Assembly (NCBI GenBank): GCA_965153455.1
Contig: OZ234500.1
Span: 372,001 to 436,000 of the forward strand
Direction of reading: 5' to 3'
DNA from: Sphagnum compactum
Taxonomy: Eukaryota; Bryophyta; Sphagnopsida; Sphagnales
DNA length: 64,000 bases
Under the pieces are notes generated by a model. That model was not told the origin of the DNA. It saw only the letters and a list, made by a program, of their open reading frames with translations, and did not search any database. A program made the translations under genes and the position numbers. Of this stretch, positions 35,976 to 47,799 are shown in pieces (position 1 is the stretch's first letter; every line of letters begins with the position of its first letter).

Positions 35976-36703
35976 CTAGCACATGCATTTAGCACCCCGA
36001 CAAAAGTGACCATATCTGGCTGCACACATTCCTGTTGTATTTGTCAAAATAGATCCAGTGCATTCTGTCCTTGTCCACATTTCACATGTCCCAATATCAT
36101 AGCTGTCCAAGAGACCACATTGCGAGATGGCAGCTTCTTGAACACTCTCCAAGCATCTTCCATACCCCCCACATTTGACATACATGTCAACCAAGCTACT
36201 TCCCACAAACACATCAGCTTTCAATGATCTGTTGATGAGCTTGTCTGCCCTCTCAAGTGCTCGCAAACTAGCACGTGCATTGAGCACCGGAACAAAAGTG
36301 AACCTGTCAGGAATCAAGCCTTCAAGTTGCATTTCTTTGAAGAGTTCTATCGTCTTCTCATGTTGCCATGTCTTGCAAGCTTCCTATTCCAGGAAAAACT
36401 GTCCAATTGTAGAGTTCCTGGTAGCATTGCAGCCAGCTCTGCTACCAGCCATGTGGGGGTTTGCCGGTCCCCAAGCCAGAGTGCTTCGTGCGTCTTCTTC
36501 TTACGCTTAACATCCGGCCGGGCATTCTTCTCAGGTCTACAAACCCACCACTGCGAAGGAATCTGAAAAGATTTCCCGCCAAAGTTTCTCTCTGGCCTGC
36601 TGTTGCTGCGGCGGCTGTGGCCGCAGCTGTGGATCCAACCGTTCCACCCCGATAAGAGGCTAGCGCCCTGCGCCCACAACTCACCATAAGTCCAAACCGA
36701 CAC
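35976..36703 (-). pseudogene. Broken PPR-repeat gene, N-terminal relic
   Basis: Minus-strand frames show PPR-repeat text. First comes DSFSWNRKLARHGN in one frame (from 36703). Then, after a frameshift near 36350, come IPDRFTFVPVLNARASL and DVFVGSSLVDMYVKCG in a second frame. The frame is lost again after the KCG, where GGYGRCLESV replaces the usual SMEDAWRVF-type text, although decayed downstream repeats are still faintly visible. The family comprises organellar RNA-binding proteins made of 35-residue helical repeats. Here the disruptions make a working product unlikely. It lies head-to-head with the plus-strand PPR relic at 36890. Confidence 0.7.
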
Positions 36704-36889
36704 GACTCAAAGACGATGATGATTCGTTGCCCGCACCGCCATGGCGATAAAGGCACTGAGAGATACAGTCTATATGTTTTCCTCACATCTGCCAACGTTT
36801 CTTTGAGTAGGGCTTCCTGAAGCTTTTTGTGAACTGTGCAGTTTGCTGTTTTGATTGTCAGAATGAGATATGTAACAGGGGCATTTGCT

Positions 36890-37770
36890 TGAAGAGGGCA
36901 GGCATGCTCATGAGCAGATCATCTGAAGCGGTTGTGAATCTGATTTCTTTGTGGGAGCATGGAGGATGCTTGCAGAGTGTTCAAGAAGATGCCCTCAGAT
37001 GATGTGTTTACCTGGAATGCAATGATTTTTGGACATGTGAAATGTGGAGAGGGGCAAAAGGCACTGGAACTCTTTCAATAAATGCAACAGGAAGGTGTGC
37101 ATTTGTCATGTCACTTTTGTGGGGGTGCTGAATGCATGTGCCAGTCTAGCTGCACTTGAAGAGGGCAGGCATGCTCATGAGCAGATTACTGAAAGCTGTT
37201 GTGAGACTGATGTCTTTGTGGGTAGTAGCTTTGTTGACATGTATGAAAAATGTGGGAGCATGGAGGATGCCTGTAGAGTGTTCAATAACATGCCCTCACG
37301 GATTGCAGTCTCTTGGGCTGCCATGATATTTGGACATGTGAAATGTGGGGAGGGGCAGAAGGTATTGCAAGTATATCAGCAAATGCAAATGCAGCAGGAA
37401 GGTGTGCAGCCAGACCCAGCCACTTTCATCAGGGTGTTGAATGCATGTGCCAGTGTAGTTTCACTTGAAGGGGGCCAGTGTATTCTTCAACAGCACAGAA
37501 GGGAAAGAGGTGTCAAGGAGTGATGCATGATGAGGGATATGTGCCAAATATGAAACTTGTGCTGCATAGGAAGAAGAAAAGGTGTTTCATTTTGTATCAC
37601 CATAGCAAGGAGTGGGCCATGCATTTGGGCTCATCAATACACTTTCTGGTACTCCACTCTGCAAATCCTAGTATCTGCAGGTATGTTGTGACTCCCACAC
37701 ACAACCATGAAGTTCATTGCGAAGATATTTGCAAAGAGAAATCATATTGAGGGATGCCAGAGCTGTTAGG
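36890..37770 (+). pseudogene. Broken DYW-class PPR gene
   Basis: PPR text runs through several frames: SMEDACRVFKKMPS and FGHVKCGEGQKALELFQ, then an in-frame TAA (near 37080). Next, in the open segment 37044-37523, come VLNACASLAALEEGRHAH, DVFVGSSFVDMYEKCG and a third repeat, ending in a stop at 37523. Downstream, GYVPNMKLVLH and HHSKEWAMHLG, then a frameshift and REIILRDARAVR, are recognisable relics of the E/DYW editing-deaminase tail. The zinc-site HxE has become HSKE and the CxxCH motif reads CCDSH, so the deaminase is dead. A deletion also removed most of one repeat near 36955. DYW proteins edit C to U in organelle RNA. Confidence 0.75.
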
Positions 37771-38930
37771 GTTGCATGCTTTTTGGTTATGACATTAGGT
37801 AGGAAATTTTTTCAAGTATCTTGGTCATATGGTGATACTCTTTGTAGTTTTGGAGCATTCTCCCTCTGCAGTGGAGGGCGTGAAGCATGCACAACAGCCT
37901 TCCTAAATGTTTGCATCTTTCCTCAAAGCTGCAATGATTTAGAAGAAATACTTGAGAAGAAGCTATAATGTGGCATTATAGTTACAACTCATTCATGAGA
38001 GTACTCCTAAATATTTATTAATACTTAAGATGCGTAGAGTAGTTGCGGAGACCAAACAGCATTTTTTTTTTTGTAGCAACAGCTTAGTGTCAGCTGCTAA
38101 TGTTGATAGACTGTCTTGAATATAAGTCAATCAATTCAAATTACCAATAGTCAAGACTCGCAGTTGTTGTGATGTACAGTACAGGGTTTGATTTGTCTAC
38201 CCACTGACACATCTGTTTCTAGTTTATTGCTTGGCACTATTCATGTTTGAAATTGTTGTGAGAACTGAGTATGTAGAATATATCTACCATCATGCGTCTT
38301 TATTTTCGATTTTACTGATTGAAACAAAAGTTGGTAGTGAGGAATATGAAGAAAAGTGTAACAAAGTTTCAACCTAAAGTCAATAAATATTCAAAAGTCT
38401 TTAAAATAGACATTATAATGGTACCAAAAATGAAAAATCCTTACTTCTAGCTTTATCTCCCACTTTGTGAATATCTTTCACCTGGATATGAAGCACATTT
38501 GAAAAAACCAGATTTGAAGAAAAACTCTGAAAAATGTCCTGGAGCGGGTGGCTGTAATCTTAACCACCCCAGCAACCAGACAATCATAAGGCAAAAGCAA
38601 ACTCAAACTTTCTTTCCTAGTTCACTGCCTACATTTCTATGGAGGCAGAAGACAAGTTGCTCCACTGCCATCACATCCTCCATAGTAATATGATTTTCCA
38701 CCTCAAAAGAGATCATCATCATCAGCAGCATAAATGTTTCATCTTCGGGCAATGTGAAGCAGATTTAGAAAAGTTGACATTGATATATGAGCGGGTGCAT
38801 TTTAATCTAACCTCAGCTCAATATCAAAGCTAGCATATTGTACAACTAGCCTGAAGAATCTATCGACTGCATATAAAAGGTACTCAGAATGCAGATTTCC
38901 AAGACCAAGAATGACATTTCTTTGCTCGAA
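37771..38930. other. Intergenic DNA with the expansin 3' flank
   Basis: No gene is recognised here. The right-hand part is presumably 3' UTR of the minus-strand expansin. Confidence 0.5.
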
Positions 38931-40092
38931 CTAGAACTGTGAGCCTTCAAAAGTTTGGCCGAATTGCCAGTTTGAAGGAGCAGCATCCTGTGAGACAAGA
39001 GTTCTGCCGTCACTGGTGGTGATCATGAAAGACAAAGCTTGACCGTCCATTGCATTGCCACTGTATTGCCAGTTTTGGCCCCAGTTTCTTTCCATCGGGT
39101 ACCAACCAGTTCTTTGTCCCTTGCATGACAAGGACTGCACATCCCCTGCACCGCCCACATTGGACACCAGCACTAGAAGAAAGTAGGGGTTGCCATTGAT
39201 GGTGAAATGCACACCCCCCGACTTGACGCAAGGAACCCTGATCGATCAAAAAAAACACAGCAAATCAAACAATTGCAGAGACACTCCAGAGTTCAAAGCT
39301 AAAAGGTTAAAGGTTTTCAGATATGATCCTTCAAGAAAAAGGGATTTTCAGATATGATCTGCAAGAAAACGGAAGATCCTTTCGCATCCTCAACGACTCT
39401 CGAGAACGCATTTGGTGTTGCAAGGATCAAACAAAGACATCGCAAGCTTTGAAGGTAAGCATGATGCTGCCATTGAAAGTTCACCTGCGGTAGAGGACGG
39501 GGACAATTCCCGCTTCGTAGATAGCAATCTGCTGGTAAGCGGGAACAGCCATGTCGAAATGCTGGAGAGGCATGTTGCACCATCCACCGTTGTCGTTGGG
39601 CAAGTAAGGGTTGGGAGGACAGAAGTTTGTTGCCGTCACAGTCACTGTAGTTCCGGATACACACCATCGAGGCTCGTTGCATTTGACCTCAAAGCATGCC
39701 CCACAGCTGAGGCCGTTGTTGAAGAGGGCCGTGCTCAGAGCTGCAGTGTTCGTTCCATAGCCCTGGCTATACAAGTTTCCATACCCGCAAGCACCTCCTG
39801 CGATGGTGAAATATTTCAGAAACATGATACAAGCAAACAATGCAGATGGAGCGTGGAAGTGAGCTTCGTCAGGTGCAACACACTATTAAAGCCATCCTCC
39901 TAGCTCGCGAGCTCGGCCAAACATGAATGCTATACCTTGGGTGCCCGTGGCGTCGCTCCCACCATAAAACGTGGCATGCGCGCCGCTCCATGTTGCTTCA
40001 CCAGTGTACAGACCAGAACTCTGAGCGCGTGCCAACTGATGGGCGCACGCCAGAGTCAAGACAAAAACCATTCGCAGGAGCACGGCCGCCAT
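38931..40092 (-). CDS. EXPA: Alpha-expansin
   Basis: Three minus-strand exons, 39936-40092 (ATG at 40092), 39485-39797 and 38931-39237, join in phase to give 258 aa, the usual expansin length. A signal peptide (about residues 1-24, [20 protein letters not shown]) directs secretion to the wall. The GH45-like domain has [30 protein letters not shown], the alpha-specific [19 protein letters not shown] stretch and the HFD triad (132-134). The C-terminal carbohydrate-binding domain carries the spaced Trp residues and ends [13 protein letters not shown]. Alpha-expansins loosen wall polymers at acid pH without hydrolysis. An upstream in-frame Met at 40146 would lengthen the N-terminus, but 40092 gives the cleaner signal peptide. 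The intron 2 acceptor is AG at 39238-39239 on the minus strand. Confidence 0.95.
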
Positions 40093-41000
40093 CCCGCTGC
40101 ACATGGAGCAATAGCAATGAGACGACGACAATGGGAAACCCTGCATTTAAGACCAGATCGTTTTCAGCAAACGATGTAAAGAAAATGGAATCAATTCCAC
40201 GAGAACATCAAATGCGCCACTCTCAGCATGAAGGGGGAAAGAGGGAGGAAAAAATGGGACTCGTACAGCCACATCCGGAAATCGCAACACGAGCGTTAAA
40301 AGCTACGACAACGTTAATCGGAAAGGAGGAGAAACCCAAATCTATCACCCTCGATATCAATCGATATACAGAAGAGCCAACATCCCAACAAGCAGTTCCC
40401 CGCACAAAAATCCAAGCCATGAACAAACAAAACCACCACGGAGCCAAAACTCATGAAGCCATGCACAAGGCACTTCTGCGGTAATCCAACAAAGTGCGGA
40501 CTCGACAAACTACACCATAGCTTGAGAGGATGAGAACTCCCTGAATCGCAAACAAGAAACGATAAAAGAAACGACCACGACAACAACAACAGTTATAGAG
40601 CGAAAGGAGCTTTAAAAAAGAGACAAACACACACACACACACACACAAAGACCAGCCGCGAACGAGAAGCTCAGAAAGCTTACTTGAGGTGAGACAGGAA
40701 TTGTGTGGAGGACGGATGGCCTACTACCTGCCTGTTTGTCTTGCGCAATGGCAGCTGCAAGACAATAGACAAGAGGAGGAAGCAGAGCAGCAAGCAAAGA
40801 TTGATGGGGAGCGATGAGGAGCGACGCGAAGCGAAGAGAGGAAGAGAAGGAGAAACCGGATGGGTTGGCGGCGACTGGTTTACAATGAAAGGACGAAAGT
40901 GTAATATACACACGAGCCGGTTGCCCGATTCCGTGCAGAACGCAATGTTCGGTCAGTCAGGGAAAACAAAAATAAATTTAAATAAATTTAAAACATAAAA
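40093..41000. other. Expansin upstream region with (AC)n microsatellite
   Basis: The promoter and 5' leader of the expansin must lie here. An AC dinucleotide run occupies 40627-40647. Open frames on both strands carry no recognisable domains. No TATA box or operator can be assigned with confidence. Confidence 0.4.
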
Positions 41001-41143
41001 GAAGAAGAAGAACCTGCACCACCCCCCACGCACGGTTGGCCGCGCGGGCTGTTGGCAGTCCGTCCCGTAACGAAACCGGTTGGCTAAAGGCTTCGGTTCG
41101 TCGCGTAAAATATGCATCACATGGCTCCACCGGTTTTTTTCTC

Positions 41144-41165
41144 TTTGTGCGAAATTTCGCACAAA
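41144..41165. repeat. Perfect 22-bp palindrome
   Basis: TTTGTGCGAAATTTCGCACA plus AA reads identically on both strands with no spacer. It sits in AT-rich intergenic DNA upstream of the expansin. Confidence 0.85.
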
Positions 41166-42483
41166 TGGGAAAATACAATTGAAAATGGAATTTTTTTCCG
41201 CATATTCTCCTTCTTTTTGGGGGGAAAAAGATCTCCAAATTTCGAGAAAAAAATTTCATCACATTTCCACTTGGATTTTAGACAAGGGAGGCCATTTTTT
41301 TTTATCAGCTTTTTAACATAGGCTCCAGGGGTTTTTTTTCTCAATTTTGTGATATCCAGAATTTGACGAATTCGGCAAATTTTTATATTTAAATTAGCCA
41401 AATTTGCAATAGAAATCAACAGAATTGGTCCCCCCCCAAAAAAAAAAAACGTTACCTAGCTGCCCAGTTTTTGCAACATTTCTCACTACCTTATATCTAA
41501 CTTTCAGTTTTTTCTTTTCTTTTGAATGAAAACCATACAAAAATACTCAATATAGAGTTGCAATTACAAGGAGAAAGGAAGAAAATATGTGAATCTTATG
41601 ACCCTATGAGAACCACCTTGTGTTTTTTGTTTTTTTGTGGGAAAAGGTCAAGAAACGCACAACTTGTGTTGAGGACAAGCCATGAGACACTGGTGCGGTA
41701 GGATTGCCTTCATGAAAATTTGGCTTGTGAGTGCCAGTGTTTTTTACTTGAGACTGTCTAGCCATTAACTGAATTTGTGAACCTTACTAGTACCTACATA
41801 TTGCCTGCCATTCTATGTTTGCCTTGAGAGCTTGATTTACCTCCCAAGAAAGCCCACAATTTTGTGTTGAGAAAGTGGAGTAGCAACCCTCACTCTTCTT
41901 GTTCATTGTTGTGCTTTCTTTGATGTTTGAGATTGCACTGTTGACACTAATTATATTATTTTCAAAAATGTTTATATTATATTATATTATTTATTTAAAA
42001 ACCAATTTTTTTTGGAAGCAAATTGAAAAATCTTTGACAATACTCTGAAAGTATTCTATTTTCAACCATCATTAAATTAATTGTTTGACAGTCATGTGTT
42101 GAAGCTACCCATTGTACTACTTGTATTTAGGGTTAGTAAGGTAGTTATGTAGTCAACTGTGATTACATACTAATTATTGGTAGTCGTTGTTGTCTGAAGA
42201 GGTGCAAGTAATGCCAGTTTATGGCAAGTCAGATCATTCGAGATGAAAATGTTAATGAGGTTTGGAGCTTACTAATTAAAGGCTGCAACTTCTTTTAAAA
42301 CAATAATAAAACAATTAGAGATAATTGCTAGTTAAGGAAAGACAAAGTCTTGGGATATTATTGTAATCTCTTCAAAGTTCATCTCTCATGAAGGAAGACA
42401 AGCCCCACCCATGGGCTTTACCCATAGTAAAGCACTAGGCGAATCATATCATGAACCTAAACATAGCAGATCACCAGGCAGAG

Positions 42484-42592
42484 GAGGAGGGTTCTTTAGA
42501 CCTGCTCCTTAACAGTGCGAGGGATCTTATGCCTATAAGTAGGCATAATATCTCTCACACTTAAGAAGTAGGATTAAGAACCGTCCTCTTTC
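42484..42592. repeat. Foldback with ~50-bp imperfect stem and 4-nt loop
   Basis: The left arm 42484-42535 and right arm 42540-42592 pair over their whole length around a TAAG loop. The innermost nine pairs (TTATGCCTA with TAGGCATAA) are perfect, and further out GGTTCTT pairs again after small bulges. Most of about 50 positions pair. The shape resembles a short plant miRNA precursor or a miniature transposon. The sequence does not correspond to a miRNA that I recognise. Confidence 0.7.
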
Positions 42593-42722
42593 CTAAGATA
42601 TATATTTAAGAGGATATAATGTGCTTTCCAAATACACTAAGAAATTTCTCTGAGTTTCAGCATTTCATACTGAGATTTAATAAAATTTCCCTACTTTACC
42701 CATACCACTAAAAGACGGGTTT

Positions 42723-42752
42723 GGGGTGAAAGGAGGCCCAAAGACAGGGTGA
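42723..42752. repeat. 30-nt segment shared exactly with 28487-28516
   Basis: This is the second exact occurrence of the core of the foldback element at 28.4 kb, preceded by a similar ATACCACTAAAAGA. The terminal 27-bp arms are not present here, so this is a fragment. Confidence 0.8.
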
Positions 42753-44404
42753 TTTTAAGGATATCTCTATTACCCCAGCCATATTCCTTATAATTTTGCT
42801 TCACCTTGCACTTCAAATGATTTGGCTTTGTACTTTTGTAACTGTTTGTTTTGCATGTGAACTAAGGTTGTGTGCACAAACAAAAAGTGATTCATTCATA
42901 GTACATGACACACAGATATACTTAGATATATTGTTAGAGGATATTGTTTCTTGCAGGTCCATGATAATGGGGCTCAAACCAAACACAAGTTTCATTCTGA
43001 CATTTGGGGGTGGCCGGGAACACCATTGTTATTTGCAAGTTGCAACTACCACAAGGAGTCCAAAGGGGAAAAAACAGACGCAAACCACCAAACCCACAAT
43101 CATCGAACTCTCTGCCTTAAGGGAGTGGGTGGGGGTTGGGTCAACTAGATCAGTTTGTCAGGCCTTTCAAAATTGAATGTCGAAGAGCATGCATATGTAT
43201 GTGCCTTCAAAACCTTTACTATCACTGAACCGACACACAGGAAATGGAAACCTGACCTTCCAGTTGAAAACAAAACACTTATTATACTATTACCGCAAGA
43301 AAAGATAAAAAATATTTTTTTATGCACAAAAAATTAATTGAATTTGAGAGCCTTTAGTTTTTCTTTCACTCATGAAGGAAGCAAACACCCCACGTTTACA
43401 TGAATCGGTAGCAACGGGGACACTGCTACTACTACTACGTATCTATTATCCATAAATTAATATTAAATGCCATGTACAAGTATTGTTTCTTTATTATCTC
43501 TTCACACTTGAGAACTCTGCAAAGAAGTACTTGTGTTCTCTGAAATGTGTTCAATTATAGAGTGTTGTTGCCAAGGTCCCAAAGGATTGATTCTTTAGGC
43601 CCTATTAGCTAACTTTTCCCAGGCCTCCTACACCCAACCCCAACCCCATTTTATCTTCAATAGTTTGGGAAAACACTTAGGTAGTTCCAAGAATGCACAA
43701 GTAATTTTATTTGCTTCATTGCGAAGAGAGGATCCTTTCAGAGGGTTTCGTGATCACTTGCAGAAGCCCATTTGAAACCAAAGACTACTACCATAGTAGC
43801 TTAACAGCTTCCACACCAATTTTATATATACATATATATAATTTTTTAAATGTTGAAATTATTTTTCACCCCAAAAAAATGTTCCAAAAAATTTTTTTGT
43901 GAAGGAAATTATTGAATCTTCAGGAATATTGTATATGTCAAAATGAAATTTTCCAAAAATTAATTTCTACTACTTTTAGAAACAGGGTAAGTAGTAAGTA
44001 CACCAATTACTTTACCTACTTCTGACCCACTTCTGGAAACTTGAAGAAAAGGGGCCAAAAAAAACAACCCAGAAGCAGGGGGACCGTAAAAAGCGGTCAA
44101 ATACGAACACCTTCATTAGCGCCGCAATCTACGCTGAAATAAAACTCACGGTCAGGGAAAAGATAAAGTCGGGCACCGGTCTGCGCCCCACCCCAAACCC
44201 CGCATTAAATGCGTGTAACTGCCAATGGGTTATAATTGTAAAAGGAGTAAATAATGATCGATCCGGGCAGAAAAACTGCAAGTGGGGCAACGAAATGGGA
44301 GATCTGACGACCAGCGACCGTCCATTCCGTGCAGAGGGGACAATAAAGGGGTGGTTAAATGTGGGGATTATAGGTGGAGTTGAGAATTAATGTTTAGAAT
44401 TTAG

Positions 44405-44445
44405 AAGGGGGGAGGGGGGGGGGGTGGGGATGGAGGGGTGGTTAG
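44405..44445. other. G-run tract, quadruplex-capable on the plus strand
   Basis: Consecutive guanine runs (GGGGGG, then 12 or so G, GGGG and GGGG) separated by A, T or TGGA occur in a short space. They satisfy the usual four-run G-quadruplex pattern. Confidence 0.6.
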
Positions 44446-44589
44446 GGTACCAAGCGAGGATGCGTTTCGGTAGTTTGGCCTCTACCCTTTGTCCTTTTTA
44501 TTTCTTTGCTTCCTGTTAACAAAGTAGGTGTTAATAGGTGGTGGTTTTTATTGTTGTTGCTGTTATTGGGGTGGGGAGGTGGCTTTTTT

Positions 44590-44915
44590 GGAAGTTGTGT
44601 CCTTCCTTGGGTAGAATGAATCACCCTTGCTTAGGTTATTTAGTAGGTTTGTTGGCGCTATCAACCCACCAATTGGGGCAAAAAGCAAAAACCCAAAACA
44701 AGGTCTGCTACCCTAAGTTTCAGCCAAGGATTTTTGCATAGGAATGGATGGGTGGATAGATGGATGGAGTAAGCTTTCTTGGGAAGTTGTGTCCTTTTGC
44801 GCAAAATGAATCACCATTGTCTAAGTAGTAGGTATAAGCATGCTGCCCAAAGTTTTACCCAAGGCCATTATATAGGAATAGATGGATGGGTGAATAGATG
44901 GATGGAGTTATGTTT
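44590..44915. repeat. Two-copy tandem duplication, ~192-bp period
   Basis: GGAAGTTGTGTCCTT starts at 44590 and 44782. Both copies continue with AATGAATCACC and later with AGCCAAGG or ACCCAAGG, then TATAGGAATAGATGGATGGG-like and GATGGATGGAGT sequence. The copies have diverged and no gene is recognised in them. Confidence 0.65.
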
Positions 44916-46581
44916 GATTTGGTATTAAATTGGATGAAAGCTTCTTTTTTTCCCCATCTGTCACATTTTATCTTGGGATTTTTCTAAAAACTGAAGTAGT
45001 ATATTTTACCTATACATAGTTTTGAGATTTCAAACATATTGTACCAGTAGTAAGCATCCAAACCATTGAGGCTAGTTTGTCAAATGCATTTAGCCAAAGT
45101 GGAGAGAAATGAACAAAATGCAAGTTGAGCTTCCTCTGTACTTTTTCTAGCTTAGGCATTTGCCACCAACATGCTGAGCATTCATTTGTAAGACATCCAC
45201 AAGGTTTGCATCAGCCTCAAATCATGCGTGTTTTACATTCACTAAACAAGCAAATTGGTTACTGTGGCCCATCACGTGAATACGACCAGCTCCCAAAACA
45301 TGGAAGTACACCAAAGAAAAAATCAGTCCATGAAAACAAATAGGTAGATAATTTGGGCACCACCTCAAGGATTAAGGCATCTTCTCCTCATGGTTCTGTG
45401 TGATGGGTTGGTGGTGGCTTGTTTATGAAGTAACATCCAAGGGTACTTGATTCAAAGGGACCCACAAGCCCTTGGATGAAAGTACTTTGAATGAACCGTT
45501 TATCGACTATTTATCATTCAGTTATTGGAAGATAACCAATACAAAATGGTCTTTGGCTTTCTTTCATTTGTTCTTTGGGGGGGGCATCCAAGGGGTGAAG
45601 AAATGTGATAACAGGTAAACCGAGAGGTGAGTCCCAATTGGCTCCCTATCCCAGCATGACAGGTCTGGCTTGTGTCTCTGAAATGGCCGCCCCAGCAACC
45701 CCCCCACCCACAAACCGCATGTCCAGTGATGAGACCAATCAGTCAGACAATTTGCAATAGTGGCTGCCAAAAATGATCATCATTGAGTAAGTACAGAGTA
45801 TGCTAAGAGTAGAATACACACTTTGGTGAGTTGAGTAAGTAGAGTGTTGAAAATTGATTAAAATAACAATGTTCTGTTCCTGACATCATTTATGGGCTGC
45901 ACTTATTGCCAGCAATGAATGTTGATCTACCTATCTATGGAAGGGTTTTAATTAACACTTCGGTGACTAATGGTCTAGCTACACTCCAAGTTTGTGTGTG
46001 TTAGTAGCATGTTAAGGAGTTTAAAATGAACATTAGGTCACACCTCAAATGTTATGTAATAGCAAATGTAATTGAAGATTGACGTGGAATTGGAGATAAT
46101 GCAATGTCATTCACCAATGTTTCTTAATTTTTCATCTTTCAAAAAATGAAATTTTCATACATTAGTATTGATGTTACTTAGAATCAAGAATCATAGTCAT
46201 TATTATTTTTCTTTGCCTTTTCTTTCTCTCTTTTCCATTGCCCTAGTTCTATCTACCTAAGCAAGGCATGGCATTGTTCCAATTCCAATGATAGTCTTTT
46301 CACTACCTTTACAAATTGTGAATTATAGTGCATTCAATAGTCTATGCAAACTAAAATTCTACATGATCTATCTACTACAAACAAGATGTAGCCAACTAAG
46401 AAGCACAACTATTTTCACCAAGTCCCATCAACAACAAACGTTGCAAATGGTACTCCAATGGTATTAACAATTGGCATTACAACTAGCATTCCAATGCCAC
46501 CATCAAGTTTTGCAAAATTGTGTTTTAAATACACATGTGACATGACCAAGACCTAAATCATTTCATTATGGGTCTAAGATC

Positions 46582-47790
46582 ATGAGAACCTTTTTAGGGC
46601 CCTTAGCGAAGCATCAAATTCGACTATTGATATCCTTTGGTGGTATAAATTTTCTCTCTACAAAGGATTGTGCCCATTATTTTTTAAGGAGTTGGGCTCT
46701 AGTGGCTTTGTATTTGTGCTCTACGTTTTGTATTTTTGATAGACTCGTTTTGGAGGAATATGTTTTTCAAGTTGAAGGGGGCCCACACTTATTTCAGTCA
46801 TGCTTACATGTGGTGTGAAATGGTTTTTCTCTTGCAGCTAGAGAGATGCACCCTTCTTTTGAAAGTCTAGAAATTACCGGCACCCCAAGTTTATAGGCAT
46901 CTTTTATGGACATCCATCATGACACATCCCTTAGGTCTATTTTGGAAGATGAATCCATTTCCTCAACATCCACAGCTCGCATTTGTTCTTGTTATGGCAA
47001 AGGAGCAGGGCTATGGTTGATTGCTACACCATTTATCTATTTGTTTCACATCACACACTTTATTTTCACCTCAGCGTTGCGTTCTTGTTTCGATTTGATT
47101 CAGCCCTCGGCATCTCATTTTCTCACATGTGAATGTGGACATGGGTTGGACGCATCTAGCATGCACTTAATTCATTGCCCATTTGGAGGTCAATGGATAG
47201 CCACACATGACGCCATTTGAAACGTCATGTATGCCTTCGCTTGAAAAAATGGGCACACTATATGGAAAGAGTGGTGGTACGCCCTTACGTCAAGAGTTTC
47301 ATTACGAACCGATCTTTACATACCCAAAAAGACCAGGTCTTCATTGCCAATGTGGTGGTTATTGATTCGACGTGGGAAATGGTGGCTTCAAGTCTCATTT
47401 GTCGACCAGCAGGTGTAATTACGAAACTTAGCACCATTGTTAAGATCTGCAAGTATAGAGGGCTTCATGAGTGGCACCACTTTATTTCGATGGCCATGGA
47501 GGTGCATGGCGCACCTTGGTATGATATGGATCGTTTATTAAGGAGTGTGCTCATATTTTCCACGATAGATGATTGAGAGGCCATTTATCCTTGTCTTTTT
47601 GCATTCAATTTTTTTAGCAACATGTTAATATTGCTCTTCAACATGCATTAACCTTTGCTATAAAAAAGAAGATTGCATTGGCGAGTGATGTTTGTTTTAA
47701 ACCTCCCCTTATTATTAGATTTCATGATTTGCATGTAGGCAACATTAAAAGGGTCGTGGGTGAAATAACTTCCTACCACAAGAGGGATTA
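46582..47790 (+). pseudogene. Decayed non-LTR retrotransposon 3' end (C-terminal RT region)
   Basis: The frame starting at 46582 reads LLISFGGINFLSTKDCAHY and SWALVALYL, a typical segment just after the LINE reverse-transcriptase fingers. It then hits stops near 46816 and 46893. From 46906 it continues with GKGAGLWLIATPF and the zinc-finger-like CECGHGLDASSMHLIHCPFG, then ATHDAI followed by a stop. A frameshift moves into the frame at 47217-47576 (DQVFIANVVV, KYRGLHEWHHFISMAMEVHG). Further decayed text reaches about 47790 (VGEITSYHKRD and stop). The catalytic RT core and endonuclease are not visible upstream, so this is a 5'-truncated, dead copy. Confidence 0.75.
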
Positions 47791-47799
47791 GCTCTCTCC

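Larger units (their letters stand above)
41200..46560. other. Long intergenic region, mostly AT-rich
   Basis: No gene is recognised in this stretch apart from the listed foldback, duplicated segment and G-run. Open frames of 60-126 residues carry no family signatures and uneven composition. A segment near 44.1-44.4 kb is richer in GC than its surroundings but shows no coding pattern. Confidence 0.5.

Noticed and set aside
36442-36795. GC-rich minus-strand frame with Ala-rich stretch
   Set aside because: It overlaps the PPR relic in another frame. It could be a decayed transit peptide, but nothing supports a separate gene.
39412-39903. 163-residue plus-strand frame
   Set aside because: It is the antisense shadow of expansin exon 2.
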